Source: Lawsonibacter hominis (lineage in GTDB: Bacteria > Bacillota > Clostridia > Oscillospirales > Oscillospiraceae). From it: a stretch of DNA of 64,000 bases. The stretch's first letter is position 1. Every line of letters starts with the position of its first letter. The stretch is taken from the NCBI RefSeq assembly GCF_014287895.1, contig NZ_JACOPP010000001.1, positions 186,001 through 250,000 of the forward strand, in the 5' to 3' direction. The position numbers and the translations under genes were made by a program. The notes under the pieces were generated by a model. That model saw nothing but the letters and a program-made list of their open reading frames with translations, was not told the DNA's origin and did not search any database. This document shows, piece by piece, positions 17,732 through 33,717 of the stretch.

Positions 17732-19315
17732 TCAGGCCCGGTATACCGTCTCGCCGTTGAGCACAGTCTCCACTATGTTTACTTTGGTGAATTCCGCAGG
17801 CTCTGTCTCGAACAGGTCCCGGTCCAACACGGCCAGGTCGGCCAGCTTGCCCAATTCCAGGGTCCCGCGGCAGTCTTCGTCGCCGCTGGCCCAGGCCGCG
17901 CCGGAGGTGAACAGGCGCACCGCCTGTTCCACCGAAAGGGCCTGCTCCGGCAGATAGGTCCTGGTACCGGCCCGGTTCTGCCGCGTGACGGCCGCGCGCA
18001 GATTGTCCAGCACGTTGAAGGGCTCCACAGGGCAGTCCGACCCGCCGCTGACGCGCAGGCCCAGCTCCTCCATCGCTTTCCAGTTATAACAGTCCTTCGC
18101 ATGCTCCCCGCCCACCCGCTCGGCGATGATCTCCATGTCCGCGTCGATGAAAATAGGCTGGATATAGGCCTGCAGCCCCAGCTCCTTCATCCGCCGCAGC
18201 AGTTCAGGGGTGGTGATCTGGGCGTGGACGACGCCGTGGCGGTGCTCCGGCCACGGGTCTTCCCGCTCCACCCGCTCGACCGCGTCGCATACCTTCTGCA
18301 GCGCCAGGTCCCCAATGGCGTGGACCGCCACGTTCATCCGCCGGGAATGAGCCGCTTTGATCCGGTGATAAAGCTCCTGTTCGGTATGGATGGGAATGCC
18401 GTGGTTGGCGGTTTCATCGGCATAGCCCGCGATCATTTCAGCGGACCTGGCGCCCAGGGAGCCGTCCTGGAGCAGTTTGCGCGGGCCGGTCCGGAACAGA
18501 CTCAGCCGGTCCGCCGGATCGCTGCGCACGTCCAGGAAGCGGTCAAACTCCCTGGGGTCCACCAGGCACTGCTCGCAGATCCGCACCGTCAGTCCGCCGC
18601 TGCGCTCCATCTCCCGAAACAGCTCCACCATGTGGAGGGGGTCCACACCGGCGATGACCTTCAGGTCGTCGGAGTGGACGCAGGTGATGCCCGCGGCGTT
18701 CAGATCCCGCTGGCCCAGCCGGATCAGCTCCCGCACGTAGACGTCGTCCGCCTGGGGCAGCACGTCCATATAGAGGCGTGCGGCGTCTTCCCGCAGGATG
18801 CCGTGCGCAAAATCTACCAGCTCCAGCACCTCCGGCGCCACGGCGTCCAGCGCGCGGATGCGCTGTAGCATCACCGAATTGCAGGCCCCGATATGGAGGC
18901 AGGCCCGCAGCATGCACACCGGAATGGTGGTGGAGATGCGGTCCAGGTCCTCCCGCGTCACCAGGCGTCCTTCTTCCATCGTCTCCTGATTCCACCCCAT
19001 ACCGATCAGGTAGGCCGGATGGTCCTGCTCGATCCGGGCCCGGCCGCGGGAAACGATCTCCTCAATCGACCTCACCCCAAAGAGCGAAAGATTTTTTTGG
19101 ATCATGGCATAGTGGAGCATGTGCATATGGGTGTCCGTGAAGCCGGGCAGCACCATGGCCCCCTGTAAGTCCTGCCTTTCATCCCAGTCCCGGGCCAGCG
19201 CCTCCTGCACAGAGCCCAAAAACACGATCCTGCCGTTCTCCGTACCGACCGCTTCATAGCGGCGCATCGCACGGTCCATCGAGGTGATCCTTCCGTTATA
19301 CCAAAGTCTGCGCAT
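17732..19315 (-). CDS. Amidohydrolase family 3 protein (YtcJ-like)
   Basis: A 527-residue TIM-barrel amidohydrolase. The metal HxH is in 'GFTDTHMHMLHYA', later ligands are in 'IAVHAIGDLAL'-type sequence ('NVAVHAIGDLALQKV') and 'VVHAQITTPELL', and the catalytic Asp is in 'VSGGSDCPVEPFNVL'. YtcJ-type enzymes hydrolyse N-substituted formamides or related amides; the true substrate is not readable. It is the first gene after the sigma-54 promoter (19362-19377). The ATG at 19313-19315 was chosen because 'MRRLWYNGRITSMD' is the family N-terminus and the longer frame runs through the promoter. Confidence 0.88.
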   Translation of the reverse strand: MRRLWYNGRITSMDRAMRRYEAVGTENGRIVFLGSVQEALARDWDERQDLQGAMVLPGFTDTHMHMLHYAMIQKNLSLFGVRSIEEIVSRGRARIEQDHPAYLIGMGWNQETMEEGRLVTREDLDRISTTIPVCMLRACLHIGACNSVMLQRIRALDAVAPEVLELVDFAHGILREDAARLYMDVLPQADDVYVRELIRLGQRDLNAAGITCVHSDDLKVIAGVDPLHMVELFREMERSGGLTVRICEQCLVDPREFDRFLDVRSDPADRLSLFRTGPRKLLQDGSLGARSAEMIAGYADETANHGIPIHTEQELYHRIKAAHSRRMNVAVHAIGDLALQKVCDAVERVEREDPWPEHRHGVVHAQITTPELLRRMKELGLQAYIQPIFIDADMEIIAERVGGEHAKDCYNWKAMEELGLRVSGGSDCPVEPFNVLDNLRAAVTRQNRAGTRTYLPEQALSVEQAVRLFTSGAAWASGDEDCRGTLELGKLADLAVLDRDLFETEPAEFTKVNIVETVLNGETVYRA

Positions 19316-19361
19316 AAACCTCTTCCTTTCCACCCGCGGCAAGCTTTCGCCATCTAAACTG

Positions 19362-19377
19362 TGCAAACCGGATGCCA
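19362..19377 (-). promoter_or_regulatory. Sigma-54 (-24/-12) promoter of the amidohydrolase operon
   Basis: On the minus strand TGGCATCCGGTTTGCA fits the consensus TGGCACNNNNNTTGCW: the GG and GC pairs are exactly 10 bases apart and all other fixed positions but one match. Transcription would start near 19350, 35 bp before the amidohydrolase ATG. The next gene upstream encodes a sigma-54 activator, which makes the call much stronger than the motif alone. Confidence 0.85.
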
Positions 19378-19395
19378 ACCTTGTCCCGACCGTCG

Positions 19396-19466
19396 AAAAC
19401 AGGCCGCCGGAGCAGGGCCGGCGGCCGGGAAACCCCGGGGTACGGCCCTGTCCGGCGGCCTGTTTT
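19396..19466 (-). terminator. Long hairpin terminator after the sigma-54 activator gene
   Basis: A 24-bp stem with one bulged base joins 19396-19420 and 19443-19466, and ends in TTTTC on the minus strand and T6 on the plus strand. It separates activator transcription from the sigma-54 promoter. Confidence 0.85.
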
Positions 19467-19500
19467 TTCCGCCGCCCAGAGAAACGAGCATCCAATTTTA

Positions 19501-19534
19501 GGTGCAAAAATTTTTGCGGTGCAAAATTTTTTAC
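19501..19534 (-). promoter_or_regulatory. Tandem A/T-rich palindromes, likely upstream activator sites
   Basis: GGTGCAAAAATTTTTGC (19501-19517) and GGTGCAAAATTTTTTAC (19518-19534) are adjacent direct copies. The first contains the perfect palindrome GCAAAAATTTTTGC. They lie about 150-180 bp upstream of the predicted sigma-54 start, the usual distance for enhancer sites, and overlap the activator gene's stop codon. They are probably bound by the Fis-type domain of that activator. Confidence 0.6.
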
Positions 19535-20886
19535 AGGTCATATTTTTTCAGCTTGTACTTCAAGTTCTGGCGGGAGAGCCCCAGCAGACGGGATGCCTGG
19601 GAGATGGAGCCCGCCTGCTGCATGGCCCGGCGGATCAGCTCCCGCTCGTACCGCTCCATGGCCCGCGCCAGGGAAAAGCTCTCCTCCATCCGAAAGGCCT
19701 CCGGGATCTCCGGCGTCTGCTCCAGACCGCCCTGCCGCCCCGACAGGACTTCCTCCATATCTTCCACGGTCAAGCGTTCCCCCCGGGCGGTCGCCATCGC
19801 GCCTTCTATGGCATTCTGGAGCTCCCGCACGTTTCCCGGCCAGGAATAACTCCGCAGCATCCGAAGGGCCCGCTCGCTGAGGCCCCGGACATTCCGGCGC
19901 ATCGTTCGGTTGTAGCGGTCGATAAAACAGCCCGCCAAAGGGGCGATGTCGCACAGCCGTTCCCGCAGGGGCGGAAGCGTCAGGCGGATCACCCCCAGGC
20001 GGTAGTACAGATCCTCCCGCAGCCGTCCCTCCTGGATGAGTTTCCGGGGCTTCTCATTCACCGCCGCGACGATCCGCACATCAAAAAGGATGTCCCGGCT
20101 CCCGCCCAGGCGGCGCACCTTTTTCTCCTCCAGCACCTTGAGCAGCTTGGCTTGGAGCGCAGGATCCATGGAGTTGATCTCATCCAGGAAGAGCGTGCCG
20201 CCGTCCGCCTCCTCCAGGAGCCCCTTCCGGGTGAGCGCCCCCGTGTAACTCCCCTTCTCCGTGCCGAAAAAGAGGCTCTCCAGCAGTGTGGCGGGGATGG
20301 CCGCGCAGTTTTGTGAGACAAAGGGACGGCCCGCCCGGTTCCCTTCACTGTGGAGGGACTCTGCCACCAGTTCCTTCCCGGTCCCCGTCTCCCCATAGAT
20401 GAGCACCGAGGAATCCAGCTTCGCCACGTCCCGGATCCTGCTTTTGAGGGCCATCATGGCGGGGTCCTGCGTCAGGATGCGGTCCAGGGTGGACAGGCCG
20501 CCGCTCTCCCCGCCCCGAATGATGCGCTGATCAATGGTATGATACTTGGACGAGTCCACGACACACTCCACCCGCCCATCCACCACCAGGGGAATCGTGG
20601 TGGACTCCAGCAGCACCCGTTCCCCCCTCCGGTTGTTGATGTCCTGAAGCACATTATAGCTGGCCGTTCCGTTGCGCAGGGCCTGCAGGATGGTACTGCT
20701 TTCCTCGTCCAGCTCCGGGTAAAGCTCCAAAATATGGCGTCCCACCGTATCCTGGGAACACCAATAGCTGTTCAGGGAAATCCGGTGATATTCGATGATT
20801 CCCTCCCGATTGACCACTAAAATCCCGTCTGTGTCCTCACAGAGGTGGAGCACCTCGCCGATTTGATCCAGAAAACGCTCCAGCAT
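19531..20886 (-). CDS. Sigma-54-dependent transcriptional activator (PAS / AAA+ / Fis HTH)
   Basis: A 451-residue enhancer-binding protein. An N-terminal PAS domain (about residues 8-115; 'DTDGILVVNREGIIEY') is followed by the AAA+ domain with Walker A 'GETGTGKE' (about 165-172) and Walker B 'GTLFLDEI', and a C-terminal Fis helix-turn-helix ('GSISQASRLLGLSRQNLKYKLKKY'). The sigma-54 contact loop reads GSYTGA rather than GAFTGA, a tolerated variant. No receiver domain is present, so a ligand or partner sensed by the PAS domain is likely. It probably controls the operon just downstream. The ATG at 20884-20886 has AAAGGGG upstream. Confidence 0.93.
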   Translation of the reverse strand: MLERFLDQIGEVLHLCEDTDGILVVNREGIIEYHRISLNSYWCSQDTVGRHILELYPELDEESSTILQALRNGTASYNVLQDINNRRGERVLLESTTIPLVVDGRVECVVDSSKYHTIDQRIIRGGESGGLSTLDRILTQDPAMMALKSRIRDVAKLDSSVLIYGETGTGKELVAESLHSEGNRAGRPFVSQNCAAIPATLLESLFFGTEKGSYTGALTRKGLLEEADGGTLFLDEINSMDPALQAKLLKVLEEKKVRRLGGSRDILFDVRIVAAVNEKPRKLIQEGRLREDLYYRLGVIRLTLPPLRERLCDIAPLAGCFIDRYNRTMRRNVRGLSERALRMLRSYSWPGNVRELQNAIEGAMATARGERLTVEDMEEVLSGRQGGLEQTPEIPEAFRMEESFSLARAMERYERELIRRAMQQAGSISQASRLLGLSRQNLKYKLKKYDL

Positions 20887-20958
20887 ACCCGTCTTCCCCT
20901 TTCCTCGGTCAGAATACAAAAAAATCCGGATTTCTCCAGATTCCATGCATAAAACTTG

Positions 20959-20987
20959 TTGACTTATGGAAACGCCCATGGTATACT
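20959..20987 (+). promoter_or_regulatory. Promoter of rpoBC
   Basis: TTGACT (20959-20964), a 17-bp spacer and TATACT (20982-20987). Start near 20994, leaving a leader of about 240 bases before rpoB in which I see no known riboswitch or ribosomal-protein leader. A weaker TTGACG sits at about 21144. Confidence 0.8.
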
Positions 20988-21235
20988 TAAATGCTTTCGT
21001 GCGCAGACCGTGCCGATCTCAATTCTTTCCCATTTTGCGTCCAGTTTACCACGCGGCCGGTCAAAGCGCAAGAGATAAAATCCACTTTTTGTCCACGCAT
21101 CCGGGTGTGCGCATTTTGCCTCCGCACCCTCCTTTGTACGTTTTGACGAAAACGCAGCAGCCGGATACGGGAGAAGACCGGGACGGCCGGTTTTGTTCCC
21201 GCGTCCAGAATAGAAAACGAGGTGTTTTTTCTACG

Positions 21236-24946
<3,711 letters not shown>

Positions 24947-24967
24947 GTAAGGGAGGACGATGAGACT

Positions 24968-28732
<3,765 letters not shown>

Positions 28733-28739
28733 GGATCGG

Positions 28740-28777
28740 AAAAGGCCCGGAGCGCTGCTCCGGGCCTTTTCCCTTTT
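28740..28777 (+). terminator. Intrinsic terminator of rpoBC
   Basis: A 14-bp stem (28740-28753 with 28757-28770; AAAAGGCCCGGAGC) is followed by CCCTTTTTT. It lies 7 bases past the rpoC stop. Confidence 0.9.
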
Positions 28778-28804
28778 TTAAGTGATCGTGAGTGAGGTGA
28801 AAGG

Positions 28805-30172
28805 ATGTCTTCCCAGCCGCTTTCTCCCCGTCCTTCTCTGCGCGCCCTCTTCTGTGCCGGGACCGGGCTGGCTCTGCTCCTGCTCAGCCTGGTCCCTGTT
28901 CTTGGTCTGACCCGCGGCTCCGCCGGGGCACGGTGTGCCGTATTTCTTTTGTTGGCGGCCATAGCCGCCGGCGCCGCCGTTCCTCTGGCGCTCCGGCGCT
29001 TCCCGGCCGGATGGCTGCTCACCGCCCTGCTGCCCATCGGCCTGGCATTCTTCCTGCGCGCCCTGCTGCTGGACTATGTGACGCCGGACTACGAGACGTT
29101 CCTGTCCCAGTGGGCGCAGGCTTTCCGGGAAAACGGCGGTTTCGCCGCGGTACGCCTGCCGATCGGCAACTACAACGCGCCCTATCTCTATTTTCTGGCC
29201 GCCATCTCTTACCTGCCGGTGCCCGACCTGTATCTCATCAAGCTCTTTTCCATCCTCTTCGATGTCGTGCTGGCCTGGGGCGGGCTGAGGCTGGTCCGGC
29301 GCTTCTGCCCGCCGGACAGCATCCGGCCCCTGGTGTGCTTCTGCCTGCTGCTCCTTCTGCCCACGGTGGTGCTCAACGGGTCCTGCTGGGGCCAGTGCGA
29401 CTCCCTTTACGGCGCGCTGACCCTCCACGCCCTGGCCTGCGCGCTGGAACAGCGGCCCAAGTCCTCTCTGGCGCTGCTGGGAGTGGCCTTTTCCTTCAAA
29501 CTGCAGACCGTATTTCTGCTTCCCCTGTGGGGCGCGCTCTGGCTCATGGGCCGCCTCAAATTCCGCCATCTCTTCTGCTTTCCTGCCGCCTACGGCGTCA
29601 CCATCCTGCCGGCCCTCCTGCTGGGCAAGCCTCTGGGCGATATTCTGGGGGTCTATTTGGGCCAGACCCAGGAGGGGGTGGGAAGTCTGTGCTACAACGC
29701 CGCCACGGTTTTCTCTTTTTTGCCCTATGACGCCCAGGTCGACGAGACGCTGGGCGCCAAGCTGGGGATCGCCGCGGCGCTGCTGCTGGCGCTGACTCTG
29801 CTGGCGCTGCTCCGGCGGCGCCGGAAAACAGCGGACGAAACGGCCCTTCTGGCCGCGGCGGCGGTCATGGCCATCGGAGTGCCCTTCCTGCTGCCCTATA
29901 TGCACGACCGTTACTTTTTCCTGGCCGACGTGCTCACCCTGGCCTGGGCCTGCGCGCTTCCCCGGCGCTGGTACTGCGCCGTATTGGTGCAGCTCTCCTC
30001 CCTGAGCGCCTATGCCGTCTATCTGCGCCAAAGATATACCTTGATCCTCTCTCTGGGCGGACGCACTTACGTCATGCTGGCGGAAGCCCTGTTGATGCTG
30101 GCCGCTCTGATTCTCGCTCTGCTCGCTCTGTTCGCCCGCCTGCGTCCCGTTGCGGGCCCGTCCGCCCGATAG
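28805..30172 (+). CDS. Gpi18-like integral membrane mannosyltransferase
   Basis: A 455-residue polytopic protein with about 11 hydrophobic segments. The first loop has the acidic motif expected of GT-C glycosyltransferases ('LDYVTPDYETFLSQWAQAF'), followed by 'YNAPYLYFLAAISYLPVPDLYLIKLFSILFD' (in pieces), a pattern seen in Gpi18-related / GT87-type enzymes. It probably moves a sugar from a polyprenyl-phosphate donor outside the membrane; donor and acceptor are unknown. It starts at an ATG after a GAGGTG site, 28 bp past the rpoC terminator. Similar genes often sit next to envelope genes, as here. Confidence 0.7.
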   Translation: MSSQPLSPRPSLRALFCAGTGLALLLLSLVPVLGLTRGSAGARCAVFLLLAAIAAGAAVPLALRRFPAGWLLTALLPIGLAFFLRALLLDYVTPDYETFLSQWAQAFRENGGFAAVRLPIGNYNAPYLYFLAAISYLPVPDLYLIKLFSILFDVVLAWGGLRLVRRFCPPDSIRPLVCFCLLLLLPTVVLNGSCWGQCDSLYGALTLHALACALEQRPKSSLALLGVAFSFKLQTVFLLPLWGALWLMGRLKFRHLFCFPAAYGVTILPALLLGKPLGDILGVYLGQTQEGVGSLCYNAATVFSFLPYDAQVDETLGAKLGIAAALLLALTLLALLRRRRKTADETALLAAAAVMAIGVPFLLPYMHDRYFFLADVLTLAWACALPRRWYCAVLVQLSSLSAYAVYLRQRYTLILSLGGRTYVMLAEALLMLAALILALLALFARLRPVAGPSAR

Positions 30173-30217
30173 GACGTCTTTGGGAGAAAATTCCGGAAAT
30201 TTCCGCCCGGAAAGCGG

Positions 30218-30246
30218 TTGACGGAACGGAAACAATGTGTTACAAT
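30218..30246 (+). promoter_or_regulatory. Promoter of the 96-residue protein gene
   Basis: TTGACG (30218-30223), a 17-bp spacer and TACAAT (30241-30246). Three GTTACA hexamers recur near the start (about 30239, 30249 and 30268), possibly a regulator site. Confidence 0.75.
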
Positions 30247-30294
30247 TTGGTTACAGTGTTTCAGGATTGTTACAGCCTGTAAAAGGAGGCTCTC

Positions 30295-30585
30295 ATGTCA
30301 AATAAGGATATCCCCCTGACCTACAAAGGCCATCCGCTTCGCCGTAAGGACAGCCTGATTTATTACGGCAGCATGGCAGAAAAATATATCATCATGCTCC
30401 AGGTTCTGAACAGCAGGAAAGAGCAGGATCTGGAGCTGGCCACAAAGGTGGCCGTCCAGCTCCAGCTGACCGACCCCGATCTGAAAAGCCGCGACCGCGT
30501 GGTCAAAAAGACCGAGAAGGACAGCCTGTATGCCGCTATGGACGTAGCGTCCGTATGGCTGGACCGGGCCCTGTCCAGCAAGTGA
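30295..30585 (+). CDS. Small conserved-looking hypothetical protein
   Basis: A 96-residue soluble protein without signal peptide or transmembrane segment. It is mostly helical and charged ('MAEKYIIMLQVLNSRKEQDLELATKVAVQLQLTDPDL', shown as separate blocks in the protein), ending in 'AAMDVASVWLDRALSSK'. AAAGGAGG precedes the ATG and a strong promoter drives it, so it is well supported as a gene, but I do not recognise the family. The following wall hydrolase gene starts 76 bp downstream. Confidence 0.8.
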   Translation: MSNKDIPLTYKGHPLRRKDSLIYYGSMAEKYIIMLQVLNSRKEQDLELATKVAVQLQLTDPDLKSRDRVVKKTEKDSLYAAMDVASVWLDRALSSK

Positions 30586-30661
30586 GCCGGGATCGTTACC
30601 AATGATAAAAAAGCCGCCGCAGTCTGCGTGCGGCTCAACCTTTGAACGGAGGGACAAGCCG

Positions 30662-31573
30662 ATGATACTGCCTGCCAAGCTGCTGCGCACCGCGCTGCTC
30701 ACCACCGCCCTGGCCGCCGTCTGCACCATAGGCGCTTCCGCCGCCAGCCTGGGCGTCGGTACCGTAGAGGCCGACGCGCTGCGTCTGCGGGAGGAGGCCG
30801 GGACGGAGGCCACTATTCTGGCCACCGCCGCCAAGGGCGACGCCGTGGTGATTTTGGAGGATGCCGGGAACGGCTGGTACAAAGTGGATTATAGGTCCGT
30901 GGAGGGCTATATGTCCGGCGAGTACCTGACGGTGTCTGAGAAAGCGGACGTGGCCATCGGTTACGGGCTGGTCCAGACGGATGGTTCCACCCTGAATATG
31001 CGCAGCGGCCCGGGCACCGGATACGACAAGGTCGCCGCCCTCTCCAACGGCGCTGTGGTCACCATCGTGGGCATCGACAGCGGCTGGTACAAGATCAATA
31101 CCTCCGGCGGCCTGAGCGGCTATGTCAGCAGCGATTATATGGTCACCTGCAAGGACTCCGCCGGTTCCCGCGGCGACGATACCGTCGCTGCCGCCGCCAC
31201 TTCCCTGGGGCAGCAGGTAGCGGACTACGCCAAACAGTATCTGGGTGTTCCCTATGTTTACGGCGGCAACGGCCCCAACAGTTTCGACTGCTCCGGCTTT
31301 ACCAGTTATGTGTACCGCCACTTCGGCTACACCATCAACCGCACCGCCTCCACCCAGCTGTCCAACGGCGTGTCGGTCTCCAAGAGCGAGCTGCAGCCCG
31401 GCGATCTGGTATTCTTCAAGTACAACACCTCCAAGGCGGCCTCGCATGTGGGTATCTATATCGGCAGCGGTGAATTCATCCACGCCTCCACCAATACATA
31501 TACCGTAAAGATCGACAACCTGACCTATGGTCACTACAACAACGTATACGTCGGCGCGCGCCGCATCCTGTAA
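30662..31573 (+). CDS. Secreted NlpC/P60 cell-wall hydrolase with two SH3 domains
   Basis: A 303-residue exported endopeptidase. The signal peptide (about 1-28, 'AVCTIGASAAS') is followed by two bacterial SH3 domains ('VEADALRLREEAGTEATIL', 'STLNMRSGPGTGYDKV') and a C-terminal NlpC/P60 domain. The catalytic Cys is in 'SFDCSGFTSYVY' and the His in 'AASHVGIYIG', with 'GEFIHAST' completing the site. It probably cuts the D-Glu to diamino acid bond in peptidoglycan stem peptides. GGAGGG lies 8 bases before the ATG at 30662; an earlier start lies before that site. A bidirectional terminator follows. Confidence 0.93.
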   Translation: MILPAKLLRTALLTTALAAVCTIGASAASLGVGTVEADALRLREEAGTEATILATAAKGDAVVILEDAGNGWYKVDYRSVEGYMSGEYLTVSEKADVAIGYGLVQTDGSTLNMRSGPGTGYDKVAALSNGAVVTIVGIDSGWYKINTSGGLSGYVSSDYMVTCKDSAGSRGDDTVAAAATSLGQQVADYAKQYLGVPYVYGGNGPNSFDCSGFTSYVYRHFGYTINRTASTQLSNGVSVSKSELQPGDLVFFKYNTSKAASHVGIYIGSGEFIHASTNTYTVKIDNLTYGHYNNVYVGARRIL

Positions 31574-31580
31574 GCAACGC

Positions 31581-31618
31581 CAAACAGCCCGCACGGAGTC
31601 TTCCGTGCGGGCTGTTTG
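31581..31618. terminator. Bidirectional terminator between convergent genes
   Basis: A 16-bp perfect stem (31581-31596 with 31603-31618; CAAACAGCCCGCACGG) lies between the NlpC/P60 gene and the convergent minus-strand gene. Confidence 0.85.
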
Positions 31619-31636
31619 ACGTCTTTGGGCTGAGGG

Positions 31637-32026
31637 TTACTCCTGGGGCTTGTCGTCCTCGTGGACCTCGCAGCCACAGTCGCAGCCGCTCGGCTCCTCA
31701 GGGGGCACGTCGGTGACCACGGGCGGGACCTCCGCGTCGGATACATTGCCCTCGGCCTTGATCTCAGCAATGCGCGCTTTGTTCTCTTCGATGGTGATCT
31801 TGCTGGCGGTGATCTTCTCGCACAGGGCCACATAAGCGGTCTCGGGCGCCATGCCGCGCTCGGCATAATAGAGCTTGCCGATTTCGATATACGCCTTCTT
31901 GATGGCGTCCTCTTCGCCCGCGCTGCTCAGGTTCAGCTTGCCGATTTCCGCCAGCTGCTTGGACTTGGCCACGCCGGCCCGGCCCAAGTCGACCGCACGC
32001 TCCTTTAACTCGTCAAAAAAAGCCAT
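31637..32026 (-). CDS. Small acidic coiled-coil protein with Cys-rich tail
   Basis: A 129-residue soluble protein. It is helical with heptad-like spacing ('MAFFDELKERAVDLGRAGV', 'KITASKITIEENKARIAEIKAE'), then a Pro/Val-rich acidic linker and a C-terminal 'GCDCGCEVHEDDK' with three Cys and one His that could hold a metal. Similar proteins, often ending in a zinc ribbon, are common in Clostridia without known function. GGAGG lies 10 bases before the ATG at 32024-32026. Confidence 0.75.
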   Translation of the reverse strand: MAFFDELKERAVDLGRAGVAKSKQLAEIGKLNLSSAGEEDAIKKAYIEIGKLYYAERGMAPETAYVALCEKITASKITIEENKARIAEIKAEGNVSDAEVPPVVTDVPPEEPSGCDCGCEVHEDDKPQE

Positions 32027-32261
32027 ATGAAAAACCTCCTGTTTGTTCTGCTTGGCATTACCTCTGGAATCTGGCCTTATTCTACCCCCTTTTGCCGCCC
32101 GGCGCAAGGGGCCCCATGTTGATTTTAACCATTTTTAATGTTCTTTATCGGGAAACATACGCATTTGGTTATCCGATTGATGCGATAATTGTTATTAGAC
32201 ACGGCGGCGATTTTCGGTTAACCTTATAAATAGAAGCAATTCCGAACAGGAGGTAAAAACG

Positions 32262-33641
32262 TTGTCTGCTCCCTTTTACGCCAAGAGCCCCGGAAACGAG
32301 GGCTATATCAAAAACATGGAAGTGGTGGGCTTCTGCGATCTCAACGGCGTCAACGCCTTCCAGATGGCCCTGCACAAAACCGACGACGGCAGATACTATA
32401 TGTACTGCGGATCTTTCCGCGGGCCAGGCTGGAATATCGTGGATGTGACCGATCCCGCCGAACCCAGGGTGGTCAACTGGATGCAGGCGTGCGACCCCAA
32501 GGAGTACCCCGCCACAAACACCCCCAAGATCCAGGTAGCCGACGGCCTGATGATCGGCGCCACCGGCGGCGGCGTGTCCTTTCTCCACGGCTGCAAGCCC
32601 GGCGACAAGAGCCTGGGCAGCCTGCAGATCTTTGACATCAAGAGCGACCCCGTCCACCCCAAGCTGCTCTCCAAATGGGAGACCGGCGTGCCGGACGGCA
32701 TGGGTGTGCACCGCTTTATGTACAACGGCGGGCGCTACGTCCATCTGTCCGCCGACTGCCCAGGCTTTACCGGCAACATCTACCGGATCCTGGACATCAT
32801 CGATCCCACTCACCCGGTAGAGGTGGGCCGCTGGTGGGAGCCCCGCCAGTTTACCGACGGTATGAAAGCGGGCGAGTATCCCGTGGACGGCCCACAGCAC
32901 TGGGAGTTCATGGACTGGCCGCAGCTTCACGGGCCTCCGTTCGTGGTGGGCGACCTGGCCTATCTGTCCTACTACTGCGAGGGCCTGGTCATCCTGGACA
33001 TCTCCGATGTCACCCGGCCCAAAAAGGTCGGCCAGCTCAAGCTGAAGGGGCCCTTCTCCGGCAAGTACGCCGGGGCCCGCACTCATACCTGCCTTCCCCT
33101 GCCCGGCCGCAATTTCCTGGTGGCCACCAACGAGGGGGAGCGCTTTCCCTTCTATAACAAGGACATTCTCACCAACGGCCCCCGCAAGGGCGCTCAGCCT
33201 ATGAACAACCTGCACATGATCGACATCTCCGACCCCACCGATCCCCAGCTGGTGGCGGAATTCCCCTATCCCGAGGTGCCGGAGCACTTCCCCTGGCCCA
33301 ACTTCAACACCGCCGGTCTGGACGGCATGCAGGGCCCCTTCGGCCCCCACAACATCCACGAACCCATGAGCAATAAGCCCTGGCTGGACCAGAACCCCAA
33401 TCGGGTCTACTGCTGCTACTTCCATGCGGGCATGCGGGTGTACGACGTGTCCGACCCCTACTATATCAAGGAGCTGGCCTACTTCATCCCGCCGAATCCC
33501 GAGAAACTCCTCTTCGACATCCCCGTCCCGGGTCCCATGCTGGCCACCACCGAAGACTGCGTAGTGGACGACCGCGGGTATATCTACATGGATACCTGGC
33601 ACGACGGCATGTATATCCTCAAACTGAAGGACGGTGTCTGA
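32262..33641 (+). CDS. LVIVD-repeat protein (beta-propeller like)
   Basis: A 459-residue protein starting at a TTG (32262-32264) with AGGAGG 8 bases upstream. At least six repeats of the form 'hxIxDhxDPxxPxxVG' are visible ('NIVDVTDPAEPRVV', 'QIFDIKSDPVHPKLL', 'RILDIIDPTHPVEVG', 'VILDISDVTRPKKVG', 'HMIDISDPTDPQLVA', 'RVYDVSDPYYIKEL'), the LVIVD signature of a predicted propeller. No signal peptide is seen, so it is probably cytoplasmic. Aromatic and His residues are abundant. Function unknown; it is not in an operon. Confidence 0.8.
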   Translation: MSAPFYAKSPGNEGYIKNMEVVGFCDLNGVNAFQMALHKTDDGRYYMYCGSFRGPGWNIVDVTDPAEPRVVNWMQACDPKEYPATNTPKIQVADGLMIGATGGGVSFLHGCKPGDKSLGSLQIFDIKSDPVHPKLLSKWETGVPDGMGVHRFMYNGGRYVHLSADCPGFTGNIYRILDIIDPTHPVEVGRWWEPRQFTDGMKAGEYPVDGPQHWEFMDWPQLHGPPFVVGDLAYLSYYCEGLVILDISDVTRPKKVGQLKLKGPFSGKYAGARTHTCLPLPGRNFLVATNEGERFPFYNKDILTNGPRKGAQPMNNLHMIDISDPTDPQLVAEFPYPEVPEHFPWPNFNTAGLDGMQGPFGPHNIHEPMSNKPWLDQNPNRVYCCYFHAGMRVYDVSDPYYIKELAYFIPPNPEKLLFDIPVPGPMLATTEDCVVDDRGYIYMDTWHDGMYILKLKDGV

Positions 33642-33672
33642 GTTCCCGTTCCATCCCCCGTTTTTCTGACCG

Positions 33673-33717
33673 AAAAGACGGCGCTGCTCTCCCGTGGGAA
33701 AGCAGCGCCGTTTTGTT
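33673..33717. terminator. Bidirectional terminator between the LVIVD and M13 genes
   Basis: An 11-bp stem (33678-33688 with 33701-33711; ACGGCGCTGCT) has AAAA on the left and TTTTGTTTT on the right, serving both convergent genes. Confidence 0.8.

Noticed and set aside
20994..21235. Possible ribosomal-protein or attenuator leader before rpoB
   Set aside because: The 240-base leader shows no strong terminator hairpin or known binding motif by eye.
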